The position numbers and the translations under genes are program-made. The notes under the pieces were generated by a model. The model saw only the letters and a list, made by a program, of their open reading frames with translations, did no database searches and was not told where the DNA came from. Shown piece after piece: positions 56,032 to 64,000 of a DNA stretch of 64,000 nt. How positions within the stretch are numbered: the first letter of the stretch is position 1; every line of letters starts with the position of its first letter. This DNA is from Agarophyton chilense (Eukaryota > Rhodophyta > Florideophyceae > Gracilariales > Gracilariaceae), in NCBI GenBank assembly GCA_030374765.1, contig JARGXX010000086.1:62001-126000 (forward strand), given 5' to 3'.

Positions 56032-56277
56032 TTAAATCTCTCCACGGGCTTCCATGCGCGCTTTTGCCTCCTGTTTCGCCCATTCATTGGCGGACATACC
56101 TGGTCTAGAGTTAAGTCCGACCCCGAGTATTAATCCCGCGAGAACCAGCGTTCCGAGGTAAGGAATCTCCCAATCGAACAGCTTTCTTCGCTCTCCTGGT
56201 TTTCGAATCGCTTCACCAAATAAACGACCACCAGGCTCGTTCACTTCCGTCTCCCCAAAGGGTCCTACGCGACGCAT
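56032..56277 (-). CDS. NDUFB11: Mitochondrial complex I subunit ESSS/NDUFB11-like
   Basis: 81 residues. The pattern GGRLFGEAIRKPGERRKLFDWEIPY, a membrane helix (LGTLVLAGLILGVGL) and GLNSRPGMSANEWAKQEAKARM matches the ESSS subunit as known from plants (LFNEPP...PG..RKWE.WE, helix, GL..KP...W...EA). This single-helix accessory subunit sits in the membrane arm of NADH:ubiquinone oxidoreductase. At 81 residues it is short, lacking the long presequence of animal forms; an upstream exon with a targeting sequence is possible but the ATG at 56277 is well placed. The recognition rests on the motif order, not on a search. Confidence 0.75.
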   Translation of the reverse strand: MRRVGPFGETEVNEPGGRLFGEAIRKPGERRKLFDWEIPYLGTLVLAGLILGVGLNSRPGMSANEWAKQEAKARMEARGEI

Positions 56278-56393
56278 TCGTTTCGTAGTTTTTCGTAGTT
56301 TATCGAAACAGAGGTCAGTAGGCCACCGAAAAACGCAGATATGTCCCGAGGAAAAGGATCTTCTAACGTGAAGAACGTTGCTAGACTATTCCA

Positions 56394-56603
56394 ATGATAT
56401 CTTTGCCTTCCGGATGCAATTTCCTCAATAGGTCGTTGCTCTCGCGGTTCTTGCGTCGCGATCTCTATTTCAACTATGAGAACTTACCAAGTCCGCCACC
56501 ACCACCACCGCCGCGAGCCAGCCGAGATGAATGGAAGGCCCTTGTCAGTGCTCTAACTCTCAAAGCCATGTCGCCTCCAATGCTTGCAAGTCCCAAACTA
56601 TGA
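56394..56603 (+). CDS. Small hypothetical protein
   Basis: 69 codons from ATG 56394: a basic N-terminus (SRFLRRDLYFNYENLP), a run of seven Pro, and DEWKALVSALTLKAM. It is divergent from NDUFB11 with about 116 bp between. An ATG at 56341 in another frame reads 18 codons only. No family is recognised and it may not be a gene. Confidence 0.35.
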   Translation: MISLPSGCNFLNRSLLSRFLRRDLYFNYENLPSPPPPPPPRASRDEWKALVSALTLKAMSPPMLASPKL

Positions 56604-57044
56604 CGTCGCACGACGGCGATAAAGAGGATTCTTGCCGTTAGTTGTGCGGCCTGGGTTGCTAGCCAGTATGTAGTGGTGCTCTCAGTTCGGGGAAAAGGTG
56701 GTTTGTAAATTATTCTTAATACTAAATTTTTTGAAAGGAAATATAAGAAATATCAATACAGTATTAGTTTCTTTATTTTAAGTTATGAATACGCAACCAT
56801 TCTTCTCGGTTCATTATTTCTCGCTTGCTTACAGTATTACGAAGGATAACAAAGAAACCATACAAATCCCTCTTTCCTTAGATATTTGTTTGACTATCGA
56901 GCTAAGTGCTTGTCGCTCAGTCAAGGTTCAATCACACTAGAGATTATGATTGTTTGAGACGCAAATCGTTTGAGGGACGTTGGCAGTTGGGCCGAAAGTT
57001 GTTCTCAACAGTCATTTCTGTGCACAAGAACATGAGGGTGTCTT
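56604..57044. other. Intergenic, no gene seen
   Basis: A/T-rich DNA in the 3' flank of PEX13. No feature could be supported. Confidence 0.4.
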
Positions 57045-57884
57045 TCACAAATTTGACCCATCCGTAGATGTGGATGGTTGGCTTCCCGGACTAACTGAAT
57101 CTTTTTTTCTCTTTTGGTACTCTTCGAGCGCAATTTCAAACGGACCATCTTCTGGTACTAACCCCAGAATTCTGAGGACCAATGCGACGGGAGACAATCT
57201 TCCTGCCAGGGGTGACATAAAGAACAGACACAACAGTCTCCAAACGCTAAAAGCTCTGCGCAGTAATTGCGCAATATGTGCAACTGGTCCCGTCTTAACG
57301 GCAAGCAACATTGTGGCCTCGTGCTTAAACGCACCCAAACTGTACCCCAACCCAAACAGCGCATCGAACAGCATGTGAAGATTACGTAGGATATCTTCAA
57401 TCATTGATGATATTCTTGCAAATCTTGCCATCGCGTCGTGCATTCCTGTCATGACCATCTCCGACGTATGCCGAGCACCGTCAAGTACTTGTCCTGCCGA
57501 AAATTGTTGACGAGTACCAAAGTTGAAGGCAGGATTTCCGGCATAGTTCCCGCTGTAGCCACCAAATGCAGTACCATAACCAGCACCGTAGTTCCCAAAC
57601 CCATTTCCATATCCGCCCAAGTAAGAAGTACCGTAGCTACCGTTATACGGCGCATAGTACGGGTTTGGATATCCTCCGCCGTACGTCTGGTGCGGAAAAG
57701 TATTTGCCTGAGGGTTGGAGAACGAATTTACAGGAGCTTCAGTCGTTAATCTGGGATCTTGATTCGCTTGCGTTGTCGTTGCTCCATTCCCCGTATTAGC
57801 GTGGCCGTGGTCGGTTTGCGTAGTGGGAGCATTTTCGTTAGTTCTCGCCCCGGCAAACGCAGCTGCTTGAGAGCCTTCGGTCAT
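57045..57884 (-). CDS. PEX13: Peroxin-13 (peroxisomal docking protein), SH3-less
   Basis: 279 residues from ATG 57884. The N-terminal half has the diagnostic Gly/Tyr/Asn-rich tract (YGGGYPNPYYAPYNG, repeated YGGYGNG-type units), then QQFSAGQVLDGARHTSEMVMTGMHDAMARFARISSMIEDILRNLHMLFDALFGL, which matches the Pex13 N-terminal region; hydrophobic segments follow (SVWRLLCLFFMSPLAG, PVALVLRILGLV). PEX13 is a peroxisomal membrane protein that receives the PEX5-cargo complex with PEX14. The C-terminus ends in a short acidic and Ser-rich tail, so there is no SH3 domain, as in plants and unlike fungi and animals. The length fits plant-type PEX13. No intron. Confidence 0.9.
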   Translation of the reverse strand: MTEGSQAAAFAGARTNENAPTTQTDHGHANTGNGATTTQANQDPRLTTEAPVNSFSNPQANTFPHQTYGGGYPNPYYAPYNGSYGTSYLGGYGNGFGNYGAGYGTAFGGYSGNYAGNPAFNFGTRQQFSAGQVLDGARHTSEMVMTGMHDAMARFARISSMIEDILRNLHMLFDALFGLGYSLGAFKHEATMLLAVKTGPVAHIAQLLRRAFSVWRLLCLFFMSPLAGRLSPVALVLRILGLVPEDGPFEIALEEYQKRKKDSVSPGSQPSTSTDGSNL

Positions 57885-58631
57885 GCTCTCTGGTTCGAAC
57901 TATCGTATAATCGCTTTCGTGATATTGATCGTTGTTCCACCCTCAAAACGGGCATGAAAAGTTGAGAGACGGGCACGGAAGAGCCCAGTGAATCAGTGGC
58001 CCACGCACAGCTGCGATAGAAAACAAAAGCACATAGAATAATGCACCAGTGGACGACGGGGAACGTAGTGAAACTGGGATGCTCTGGTGTTTGATCCTGG
58101 GCTCACAATTATGACTGTAGTGTAGTGTTTTCCGTTGGGCGGAAGCACCGTGGCAACCCGTCTTCGCGCTAACCGGATTGGTGCCGTTTTCGGCAGACAG
58201 TTTCTTGCAGTCGCTGAACAATGGCTTCTCGCTGAGTAGATTGAATCCTTTCGAATGCTCTTGGCTGACATCCAAACCTTTGCCAGACCAAAAACCTGAA
58301 CTCGGAGTTGAGCGTCTGCCCTGAATTCAAAATAAAGTGCTAAACCACACGGAGACGCCAGAATAAATAGTAAAATTTGCCTATATTGCTTTGAATAGTG
58401 CCCATGTGGCACAGGTTTCAACTGTGTGTCCTATATCTTGTACTTCCACTTCCGAAAAATGTGTTGGATACAGGAGAACAATAGTGACCGCCGCTCCAGA
58501 TGAGCATCGTTTACGAATGGTAAAATATCGTGCATAAAGCCTCCCGTCCGATTTCCTGGATCTTTGGACTAGTTGTATCCATTTGCTTATTAGTCTACGG
58601 AAAACTGAGACAGATCGGAACAAGTATCAAC
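57885..58631. other. Divergent intergenic region between PEX13 and the PTPS-like gene
   Basis: Minus frames at 57943-58421 and 58381-58623 lack ATG starts or recognised domains. The space is large for this gene island; a small multi-exon gene cannot be excluded. Confidence 0.35.
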
Positions 58632-59110
58632 ATGGGCTATTCTTTGGGTGTAAGAGATTCAATGATGATAGCTCATTCGTTCACTGGCAAAGAGTTTGGC
58701 CCAGCTGAGAAGGTAAGCCCCCACATTCGATAGCTCCATTTCACGATGCTCGCAAGCGAGTCAACGCTCAACAGAATAAATTTAGAAGCTAACTAAGAGA
58801 ACAGATGCATGGCGCTACGTTCGTAGTAGACTGCGAATTTATAACTGACAAACTAGAGAGGACTGTCAACTGGGTGGTAGATATTGGCGAGGCAAGTACA
58901 GTGTTAAAAGAAGTTTTGTCTGAGTTTAACTACAAGAACTTGGACGAATTGGATGCGTTCAGAGGACAGAACACGACGACAGAGTTCATGTGTAGACAAG
59001 TATTCGACCGCGTCGCAGAAAGGTTCAAGGGTAGATTCGTTGGCGCCATAAGAATCAAAATGAAGGAATCACATGTCGCGTGGGCAAGCTATACTGGAGT
59101 GGTAGAATGA
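58632..59110 (+). CDS. 6-pyruvoyl-tetrahydropterin-synthase-like protein, two exons
   Basis: Exon 1 is 58632-58712 and exon 2 is 58805-59110; the 92-nt intron has GTAAGC, a CTAAC branch-like site and ACAG, in phase 0. The product has 128 residues. The start (MGYSLGVRDSMMIAHSF) coincides with the usual start of the bacterial PTPS-like family, and KMHGATFVVDCEF, VVDIGEA, NYKNLDEL, NTTTEFM and SHVAWASY follow in the family order. Known members use zinc bound by three His and a Cys/His/Asp relay to convert dihydroneopterin triphosphate. Here the second His of the HGH pair is Ala, as in the HGATY group, and no catalytic Cys is seen at the usual place, so the true reaction is open. The bacterial-type sequence suggests an old transfer. 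It converges on eS12, 188 bp away. Confidence 0.85.
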
Positions 59111-59298
59111 CCTCCTTTTACTCACTTTTGAGACGAACACTTTCGTAAACGCAAATTCTGAAAAGAGCCTTGGTGAATGTTAACTCGGAATTGAAGCTCT
59201 CAATGGAAGATAGAACAGGTTTATCAAACAATGGAAGCCACGATTTGGCGCTCCGCGTGTTCGGAAGTGAGTCTAATTACGTTCGGAAATGGGGCAGA

Positions 59299-59730
59299 TT
59301 ATTGATCGGCACCATCCTTGTTCTCCTTCAAATACTCCAGCAAAAACTCGTAGCCTGGAGAACTCTCTCCGAACTCCTTGATGACACAGCTTGTAGCGCC
59401 GACGACCTTAGTGGCATTACCTTCCTCATCAATCTTACAAAGACCAGCCCATTCTCCAAGCTGCTTTTTGTCTGGGACGCGCACAAGCGCAACTTCGTGG
59501 GCGGCACAGAGCGCTTCGATGAGACGAGTGTAGCGAGGCTCATCACAGTCGGAAGCCAGAATGCACAATTGAGCCTGACCGCGATCCAAAGCCTTTGCAA
59601 CTTCGTTGAGTCCGCGCACCAGCCCATCATGGACAAGGGACTTCTTGAGCACTTCCTGCAGCGCTTTGAGAATGTCCATTTCACCAACATCCTCGGGGAC
59701 AGCGTCAACGGCAACGTCTCCGTCAGACAT
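59299..59730 (-). CDS. RPS12: 40S ribosomal protein S12 (eS12)
   Basis: 143 residues from ATG 59730. The L7Ae/L30e fold is clear: [58 protein letters not shown], then [17 protein letters not shown] and the C-terminal [14 protein letters not shown]. This is the eukaryote-specific eS12 of the small subunit beak. Length and domain match the family, with the usual acidic N-terminus. No intron is seen. Confidence 0.97.
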   Translation of the reverse strand: MSDGDVAVDAVPEDVGEMDILKALQEVLKKSLVHDGLVRGLNEVAKALDRGQAQLCILASDCDEPRYTRLIEALCAAHEVALVRVPDKKQLGEWAGLCKIDEEGNATKVVGATSCVIKEFGESSPGYEFLLEYLKENKDGADQ

Positions 59731-60013
59731 TTTGGTGGAGATTGGGTTGTTAATAGAGAGAACGAAACAAAGGTTGTCACCGAACGCGGTTCCTCCAACC
59801 TGAGAGACTTGTTTACCAGATGATGGCGGGCGGGCCTTGCGAAAATGGAGGTGAGAAGCTGGTCAACTACCGAGGGGAATCGCGACGGCGCTGCCGCCGT
59901 CGACCATGTTAATCAAACGTTTAGACAGTGGCACTTTTTAATTTATTTTCATATTTACAGCACGAGGCCTTACAGACAGGCTATCGCTGGTTGCTTCGGG
60001 CAGATGCCATGTG

Positions 60014-61105
60014 TCACAGACGCGTCGAAGCCCACGACACCATGTCGCCCATGACCATGTCCCTCTTCTCAGCCAGCAGGTCATGCACACTTCCATCGTA
60101 CAACCGAACCGTCTTATCACTGCTTCCAATCCGCTCATGAAAGTCAATAGTCCCCTTCGCGTTTGTCACGCGATCCTTCCTAGAATGCGCCACAAAAACA
60201 GGCACACGAAACCTTTCCGCCTCGCTCATAATCTTCTCACAGCTCTTCAGCACCTCGTAGCCAACCCTCGCTCGAACAGGACTACGCACAACCAGCGGAT
60301 CATCCCGACTATCGTATCCATCACCCTCATTCTTCTTCACACGTCGTCTCTTCCTGTCAAACTTGAGCCTCTGTACCGGTAGCAATGGCGCAAGCGTTCC
60401 CAACAGCGGCGCAAACAGTTTCAAAATCGGTTTGGGGTACACGCGCACAGCAGGCGCCGTGAGCATAACCCCTCTAAACGTACCGCACGGAGCATCTCGG
60501 GCTAGGTGAATGGCGACGGCACCGCCCAAGGAATGAGCCAAAATGAAGCTGGGCAGCGTTGAAAGTCGTTTTGGCAGTCTTAGCTTGGCGTGCTGAATGG
60601 TATGTCGTGCGTCATCCACATAGTGCTGCATCGACGACGTATACGCCCTGTAACCATCCGAACGTCCGTGACCATGAAAATCGTGCGCAATGACAACATA
60701 ACCCGCATCCACCCATGCCCTTGCCACGCGCGTATACTTGTTCGAATGGTCATTGAGCCCATGAATGATGTAAATAATACCGCGTTCCGCTCGACGACGA
60801 GAGAAAACGCGATGCCAGAGCAGCCGCCTGTCTTGACGTGGTCTCCACGTTTGCACAAAGATGCGCTGTCCGCGTGAATTCAACACATAGTACGCGTTGT
60901 GGTCAGCCCACTCATCTACGTGCCACCCAACAGTCGCATGGCGCGCGTGCGAGCGCGGCTGAGGAAGCGGACATGCCAGTACACCGGGTGGCGGCGAAGG
61001 GCGAGTGGCAAGAGGAGACGGTAACAACGGCTGCGTGAACGACGGCGAACGGCCTGAGGGTACGCGATGGCCGGTGGGAAACAGCCAAGTCAGCGCGGCC
61101 TCCAT
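60014..61105 (-). CDS. Monoacylglycerol-lipase-like alpha/beta hydrolase
   Basis: 363 residues from ATG 61105. After a Pro/Ser-rich N-terminus of about 80 residues come RIFVQTWRP, the oxyanion HG in IYIIHGLNDHS, VIAHDFHGHGRSDG, the nucleophile elbow AHSLGGA (GxSxG type), VMLTAPAV, a basic insert (KFDRKRRRVKKNEGDG), the acid Asp in AHSRKDRVTN and the His in GSVHDLL. The triad is complete. The family (Hydrolase_4, MGL, lysophospholipase L2) cleaves acyl glycerols or lysolipids. There is no clear signal peptide. It is divergent from the NTase-JmjC gene, 405 bp between the ATGs. Confidence 0.92.
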   Translation of the reverse strand: MEAALTWLFPTGHRVPSGRSPSFTQPLLPSPLATRPSPPPGVLACPLPQPRSHARHATVGWHVDEWADHNAYYVLNSRGQRIFVQTWRPRQDRRLLWHRVFSRRRAERGIIYIIHGLNDHSNKYTRVARAWVDAGYVVIAHDFHGHGRSDGYRAYTSSMQHYVDDARHTIQHAKLRLPKRLSTLPSFILAHSLGGAVAIHLARDAPCGTFRGVMLTAPAVRVYPKPILKLFAPLLGTLAPLLPVQRLKFDRKRRRVKKNEGDGYDSRDDPLVVRSPVRARVGYEVLKSCEKIMSEAERFRVPVFVAHSRKDRVTNAKGTIDFHERIGSSDKTVRLYDGSVHDLLAEKRDMVMGDMVSWASTRL

Positions 61106-61510
61106 TGCGTGGCAGACGAAACGAGAAAGAGGGGCGAACGAAGGCGGGGTGGAGGGGTGGGTGAAGCGTGAAGGGGCGGTTTACGAGCCGGCTGGCTTGA
61201 GCTCAATTTAAGTGTAGACGGCGAACGGCGTGTGGGGTGTTGCCGTTAGGTAAGTTGCGGCGCAAAGGCGCCGAGCGTGGTGGCGGACCGCCGCTGCTGG
61301 CGGAAATGAGGCCAATGGAAACGCGCGATCTGATTCGGTGCGCAAACAGATACCGCCTTGCGCTAGCACGCGCACGCGGAACACGTGTCGGCTGTGATCG
61401 CATTTATCGCGATTCGATCTCAAAAGCCGAGATTTTCCATTCAACTTGGACGCTGCGCTACGCAAAGCTCATCCCACCCGAATACTCGGATATCCACGAA
61501 GGCTGTCTAC
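61106..61510. promoter_or_regulatory. Divergent promoter region
   Basis: About 405 bp between two divergent ATGs, G/C-rich, with GCGC-rich repeats near 61255-61300. No TATA box was seen on either side. The downstream gene's frame is open back to 61385 but without an ATG. Confidence 0.35.
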
Positions 61511-63484
61511 ATGGTAGAGTTCGCTTTCAACTCTGCCAGCTCGCTTGCTTATTTTCCTCGGTTGAGACCGTCGCGCTTCGAACCGCTTCTTTCGCGCCGC
61601 GCCGCGCCTTTTGCTGACGTGAGATGTGTGGCCCACTGCTTCGAGCAGGCTGTGCGCAGCGGCTTTGTGAAAGACTTTGGAAGAACTTTGCTCATCAAAT
61701 CCGACCTCTCTGTCGTCGAAACTGAGCGGCTATGTCTTTCAAACCAACTTGAATCGCTTCTGCCCGATGCAACGACTGCAATATTGCAGTGTCTTGGCCA
61801 TCATCAGGTCGTCACCATTTATATTCGTGGATCCTTTGCAACCCAGCACTTTTTCGACGATGGCACATCCGATTTAGACCTGGTCATTGTCACTAGAGAA
61901 CAAGTGCCAATTATCCAACTTAAACAATTGACGACCCGCATTAAATCTATTACGGCCTTATGGAGACCTTTGCTTCCGGTCGATCTAAGATGTATTAAAT
62001 CTTCTTTAATTTCCCCAAGTCTGGCCGTCGTTCTCCGCTACTACGCCTTGCCGTTATACACATCCACAGCATCATCCGCTGTCACAAGTCGCGCGAACCT
62101 GAACGTTTCGAGCATGGCGATCAATATCAGAGAGGATGAGCGCAAGTGCATGGCCGTGTTTTCGGAAAATATCCATCACAACAACTTCACGCCTCTCAAA
62201 CTCTGTGCCCTGCAATGGTTGTGTAAGCGATGTCTTCGATGTGTCACGGAACTTGCCGTTTCAATAACTCGAAAGCACGCTCGCGATTTGGTTCCTTGTT
62301 TTATTCTTTGCTCAAGTGCCTATCCCGAATATGTTGATATGTTTCTGACTGCTTTGCAAGTCGCTTGCGCCCACGAGAAGAACGGATTTGTCGGAGAAGG
62401 ACGTGAAAACATTCTCACAGTGGGGCTTGACATTGTTCGAGGCCTTGTCGAGCTCGTGGAAGACTTGTTCTTGAAAAAGACATATAACTCTGACTCACAA
62501 TCGTTTCTATCGAATAAAATGCAAGCTTCAGCTGTCAGACCCCCGCCAATTCAGAGAGGAGCGCTGCAATGCGCGGAGGAACTTTTTTCTAACTTCCTTT
62601 TCCAAGCACGGGGAGTACCAGTGTGCTCTGGTCCTTTTGCTCGCTACGACTTGCCGAAAATACGGATTGGCCACTGCGCTCAAATAGAAGAGAGGACTAG
62701 TGAGAAAAACATGAGAGTTAATGGAAATGACTCTAAAATTTCCGACGTTTTTGTTGATTGCGACCAACCGTTTATCGTGCGAGGCTTCATAGAACCAAAA
62801 GACTTCGCTGTTCTTCTCGCAAGTTTAATGCGGAAACATTTGACTGTGACTTGCCGAATTTCACCGGAGAACGTGGTAACGTTTTGTCGTAGTGAGCATC
62901 CTTGGATCAAGGGTGGCTTATTTACTCCTTCAAGCGTCCTTCGCTCTGTTCCAACAGGTGAAGCCATTCAAAGGCTTAAGGAAAGCTGTGTCTTGCCACC
63001 TCTTGTGTACAAAGATGCAGTTCAAGAGCACCTATACATTCAAACGGACGCGTTCAGGTCAGAAGCATTATTCGACAATTCTAAGAGCCACGAGCTTCAA
63101 ATCGTACAGAACGAAAGAATATGGATTAGTGCACACGGCACTGTCTCTAGCCTACATTACGACGCATCACACTCGGTACTTTTCCAGAGAAGCGGAATGA
63201 AACGAATGTTATTCTTTCGTCCCGAATGCTTGGATAAGCTCGGTATATATCCAAGGGGCCATCCACTTCACCGTCGCGCGCGCATCAGCCTTGACTACAA
63301 GTCGTCAAGAGTCTTTAGCCGATTTTGGGCAGAATGCGCATCCATTGCCATGGAGGCCGTTCTTCAACCGGGTGATTTGATTGTATTTCCACCTAACTGG
63401 TCGCACTACACAGAGAGCTTTGCTCCAAGGGAGCAACTATCTGTTTCTCATACTTTAAGATATCTTCATGGTTCTCATTTTTGA
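61511..63484 (+). CDS. Nucleotidyltransferase fused to a cupin/JmjC hydroxylase domain
   Basis: 657 residues from ATG 61511. The first 40 residues are Arg/Ser/Phe/Ala-rich with few acids, like an organelle targeting peptide. A nucleotidyltransferase core follows: YIRGSFATQHFFDDGTSDLDLVIV has the GS motif (about residues 107-108) and the DLD pair (121-123) of the DNA polymerase-beta superfamily. A helical middle region has no recognised motif. From about residue 430 comes a cupin_8/JmjC-like domain: QPFIVRGF near 440, then the iron ligands HYD (His549, Asp551) and His632 in PPNWSHYTES, preceded by LQPGDLIVFPPNW, and RMLFFRP between. These domains oxidise protein or nucleic-acid side chains using 2-oxoglutarate. 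The pairing is unusual. The single uninterrupted frame makes a fusion by annotation error unlikely. Confidence 0.85.
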   Translation: MVEFAFNSASSLAYFPRLRPSRFEPLLSRRAAPFADVRCVAHCFEQAVRSGFVKDFGRTLLIKSDLSVVETERLCLSNQLESLLPDATTAILQCLGHHQVVTIYIRGSFATQHFFDDGTSDLDLVIVTREQVPIIQLKQLTTRIKSITALWRPLLPVDLRCIKSSLISPSLAVVLRYYALPLYTSTASSAVTSRANLNVSSMAINIREDERKCMAVFSENIHHNNFTPLKLCALQWLCKRCLRCVTELAVSITRKHARDLVPCFILCSSAYPEYVDMFLTALQVACAHEKNGFVGEGRENILTVGLDIVRGLVELVEDLFLKKTYNSDSQSFLSNKMQASAVRPPPIQRGALQCAEELFSNFLFQARGVPVCSGPFARYDLPKIRIGHCAQIEERTSEKNMRVNGNDSKISDVFVDCDQPFIVRGFIEPKDFAVLLASLMRKHLTVTCRISPENVVTFCRSEHPWIKGGLFTPSSVLRSVPTGEAIQRLKESCVLPPLVYKDAVQEHLYIQTDAFRSEALFDNSKSHELQIVQNERIWISAHGTVSSLHYDASHSVLFQRSGMKRMLFFRPECLDKLGIYPRGHPLHRRARISLDYKSSRVFSRFWAECASIAMEAVLQPGDLIVFPPNWSHYTESFAPREQLSVSHTLRYLHGSHF

Positions 63485-63823
63485 GGGTTTGCTTCATATT
63501 AAACTTGCTCGCAAGAAAAAAAAAGAGAACCATGAGGAAACGTATTTCGAACCACTCTTGAATCTGGGAGTATCAAACTCAACTATGGCTCGTGGACCCT
63601 AAACCCCTAAAACCCCTCTCACACATCCCACCCAGATCAAACTGTTGCACTTTGTAGACAAGGGTATAATCCCAGCAAGATTTGGGTAAAAACAAAATCA
63701 AAGTCCGAAAAAAACAACAATATCATAAAAAAACCAAAGAAATATGTAGCACGCCAGCGCATTTCCATCAAGCCCAGCGTGACATTCACATGCTACACTG
63801 GCAATTCAATCGATAGCAAGGCA
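63485..63823. other. Convergent intergenic region
   Basis: 3' flanks of the NTase-JmjC gene and of the gene at the right edge. An A-rich run AAGAAAAAAAAAGAG lies near 63512-63526. No other feature. Confidence 0.4.
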
Positions 63824-64000
63824 TTAAATTCGTTCGACGAACCACCAACCCTTTCGCCGGCTTACGTCCTCCGAAGTAACCGGTGTGCCACCAAAGCAGC
63901 CTCCCTGGCACCTGCATTTCTTGGCTACTGATTTCTGCCCACACAGAGCCAGCCACCCGGGAAAGTCTGCAAAAAACAGCCAAACGCCTTTCGACAACGA
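63824..64000 (-). CDS. C-terminal end of an unidentified gene, partial
   Basis: The minus strand is open from the window edge to TAA at 63824-63826 and gives 58 codons: SKGVWLFFADFPGWLALCG, then a Cys-rich KKCRCQGGCFGG segment, then SRRKGWWFVERI at the end. The Trp- and Cys-rich composition looks like real protein rather than chance. TTTTTTGCAG at about 63965-63974 could be an intron end, in which case this is a last exon. The family cannot be named from the fragment. Confidence 0.5.
   Translation of the reverse strand, partial: SLSKGVWLFFADFPGWLALCGQKSVAKKCRCQGGCFGGTPVTSEDVSRRKGWWFVERI

Noticed and set aside
58530-58631. N-terminal extension of the PTPS-like protein
   Set aside because: The frame starts at GTG and adds a hydrophobic stretch; the ATG at 58632 coincides with the family start.
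1-64000. CRISPR array, bacterial operon or plasmid origin
   Set aside because: No spaced short palindromic repeats were seen, and gene content and introns are eukaryotic.

Overview
The window looks like nuclear DNA of a eukaryotic alga, most likely a florideophyte red alga of the Chondrus type (inference). The support: eukaryotic housekeeping genes (ribosomal protein eS12, PEX13 without an SH3 domain, a complex I ESSS subunit, a predicted plastid protein), only three introns seen (90, 92 and 98 nt, GT...AG), a Hedgehog-type Hint protein, DUF6818-like Myb genes, and long repeat-rich tracts between compact gene islands. LAYOUT: 1-8.7 kb is a graveyard of Ty3/gypsy elements: one on the minus strand with a still-open pol that leaves the window and a gag with several stops, and one on the plus strand decayed beyond ORF detection. 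8.7-15.6 kb is mostly gene-free and contains a clean 864-bp solo LTR with a 5-bp target duplication. 15.6-21.4 kb is a gene island on the minus strand: a disordered protein, a secreted Hint protein and an intron-containing C2H2 zinc-finger gene flanked by poly-C and poly-G tracts. 21.5-32.6 kb is intergenic, with a strong promoter-like block, a decayed PIF/Harbinger transposase and an LTR that cuts the end of a DUF6818-like gene (32.6-33.6 kb).
34.36-47.93 kb is one story: a second DUF6818-like gene is split by a 12.67-kb chromodomain-bearing Ty3/gypsy element (34733-47402). The duplicated target AAAAG and the continuous reading frame across the empty site fix the ends exactly. The element carries gag, a pol with two nonsense codons, a separate chromodomain ORF and, on the opposite strand between chromodomain and 3' LTR, an uninterrupted ORF of 575 codons from its first ATG, of unknown function. 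Its 3' LTR was later hit by the same 864-bp LTR family seen at 12.4 kb. 48.06-48.8 kb is a second Harbinger transposase fragment.
50-64 kb is the main gene island: a secreted subtilisin with an eight-copy 156-bp coding minisatellite, a predicted plastid protein, NDUFB11/ESSS, PEX13, a bacterial-type 6-pyruvoyl-tetrahydropterin-synthase-like protein, eS12, a monoacylglycerol-lipase-like hydrolase, a nucleotidyltransferase-cupin/JmjC fusion, and the end of an unidentified gene at the right edge. The genes do not form an operon; neighbours are divergent or convergent with short spacers. The most novel items are the antisense ORF of the retroelement, the nucleotidyltransferase-JmjC fusion, the Hint protein, and the repeated association of DUF6818-like genes with Harbinger relics and LTR insertions.
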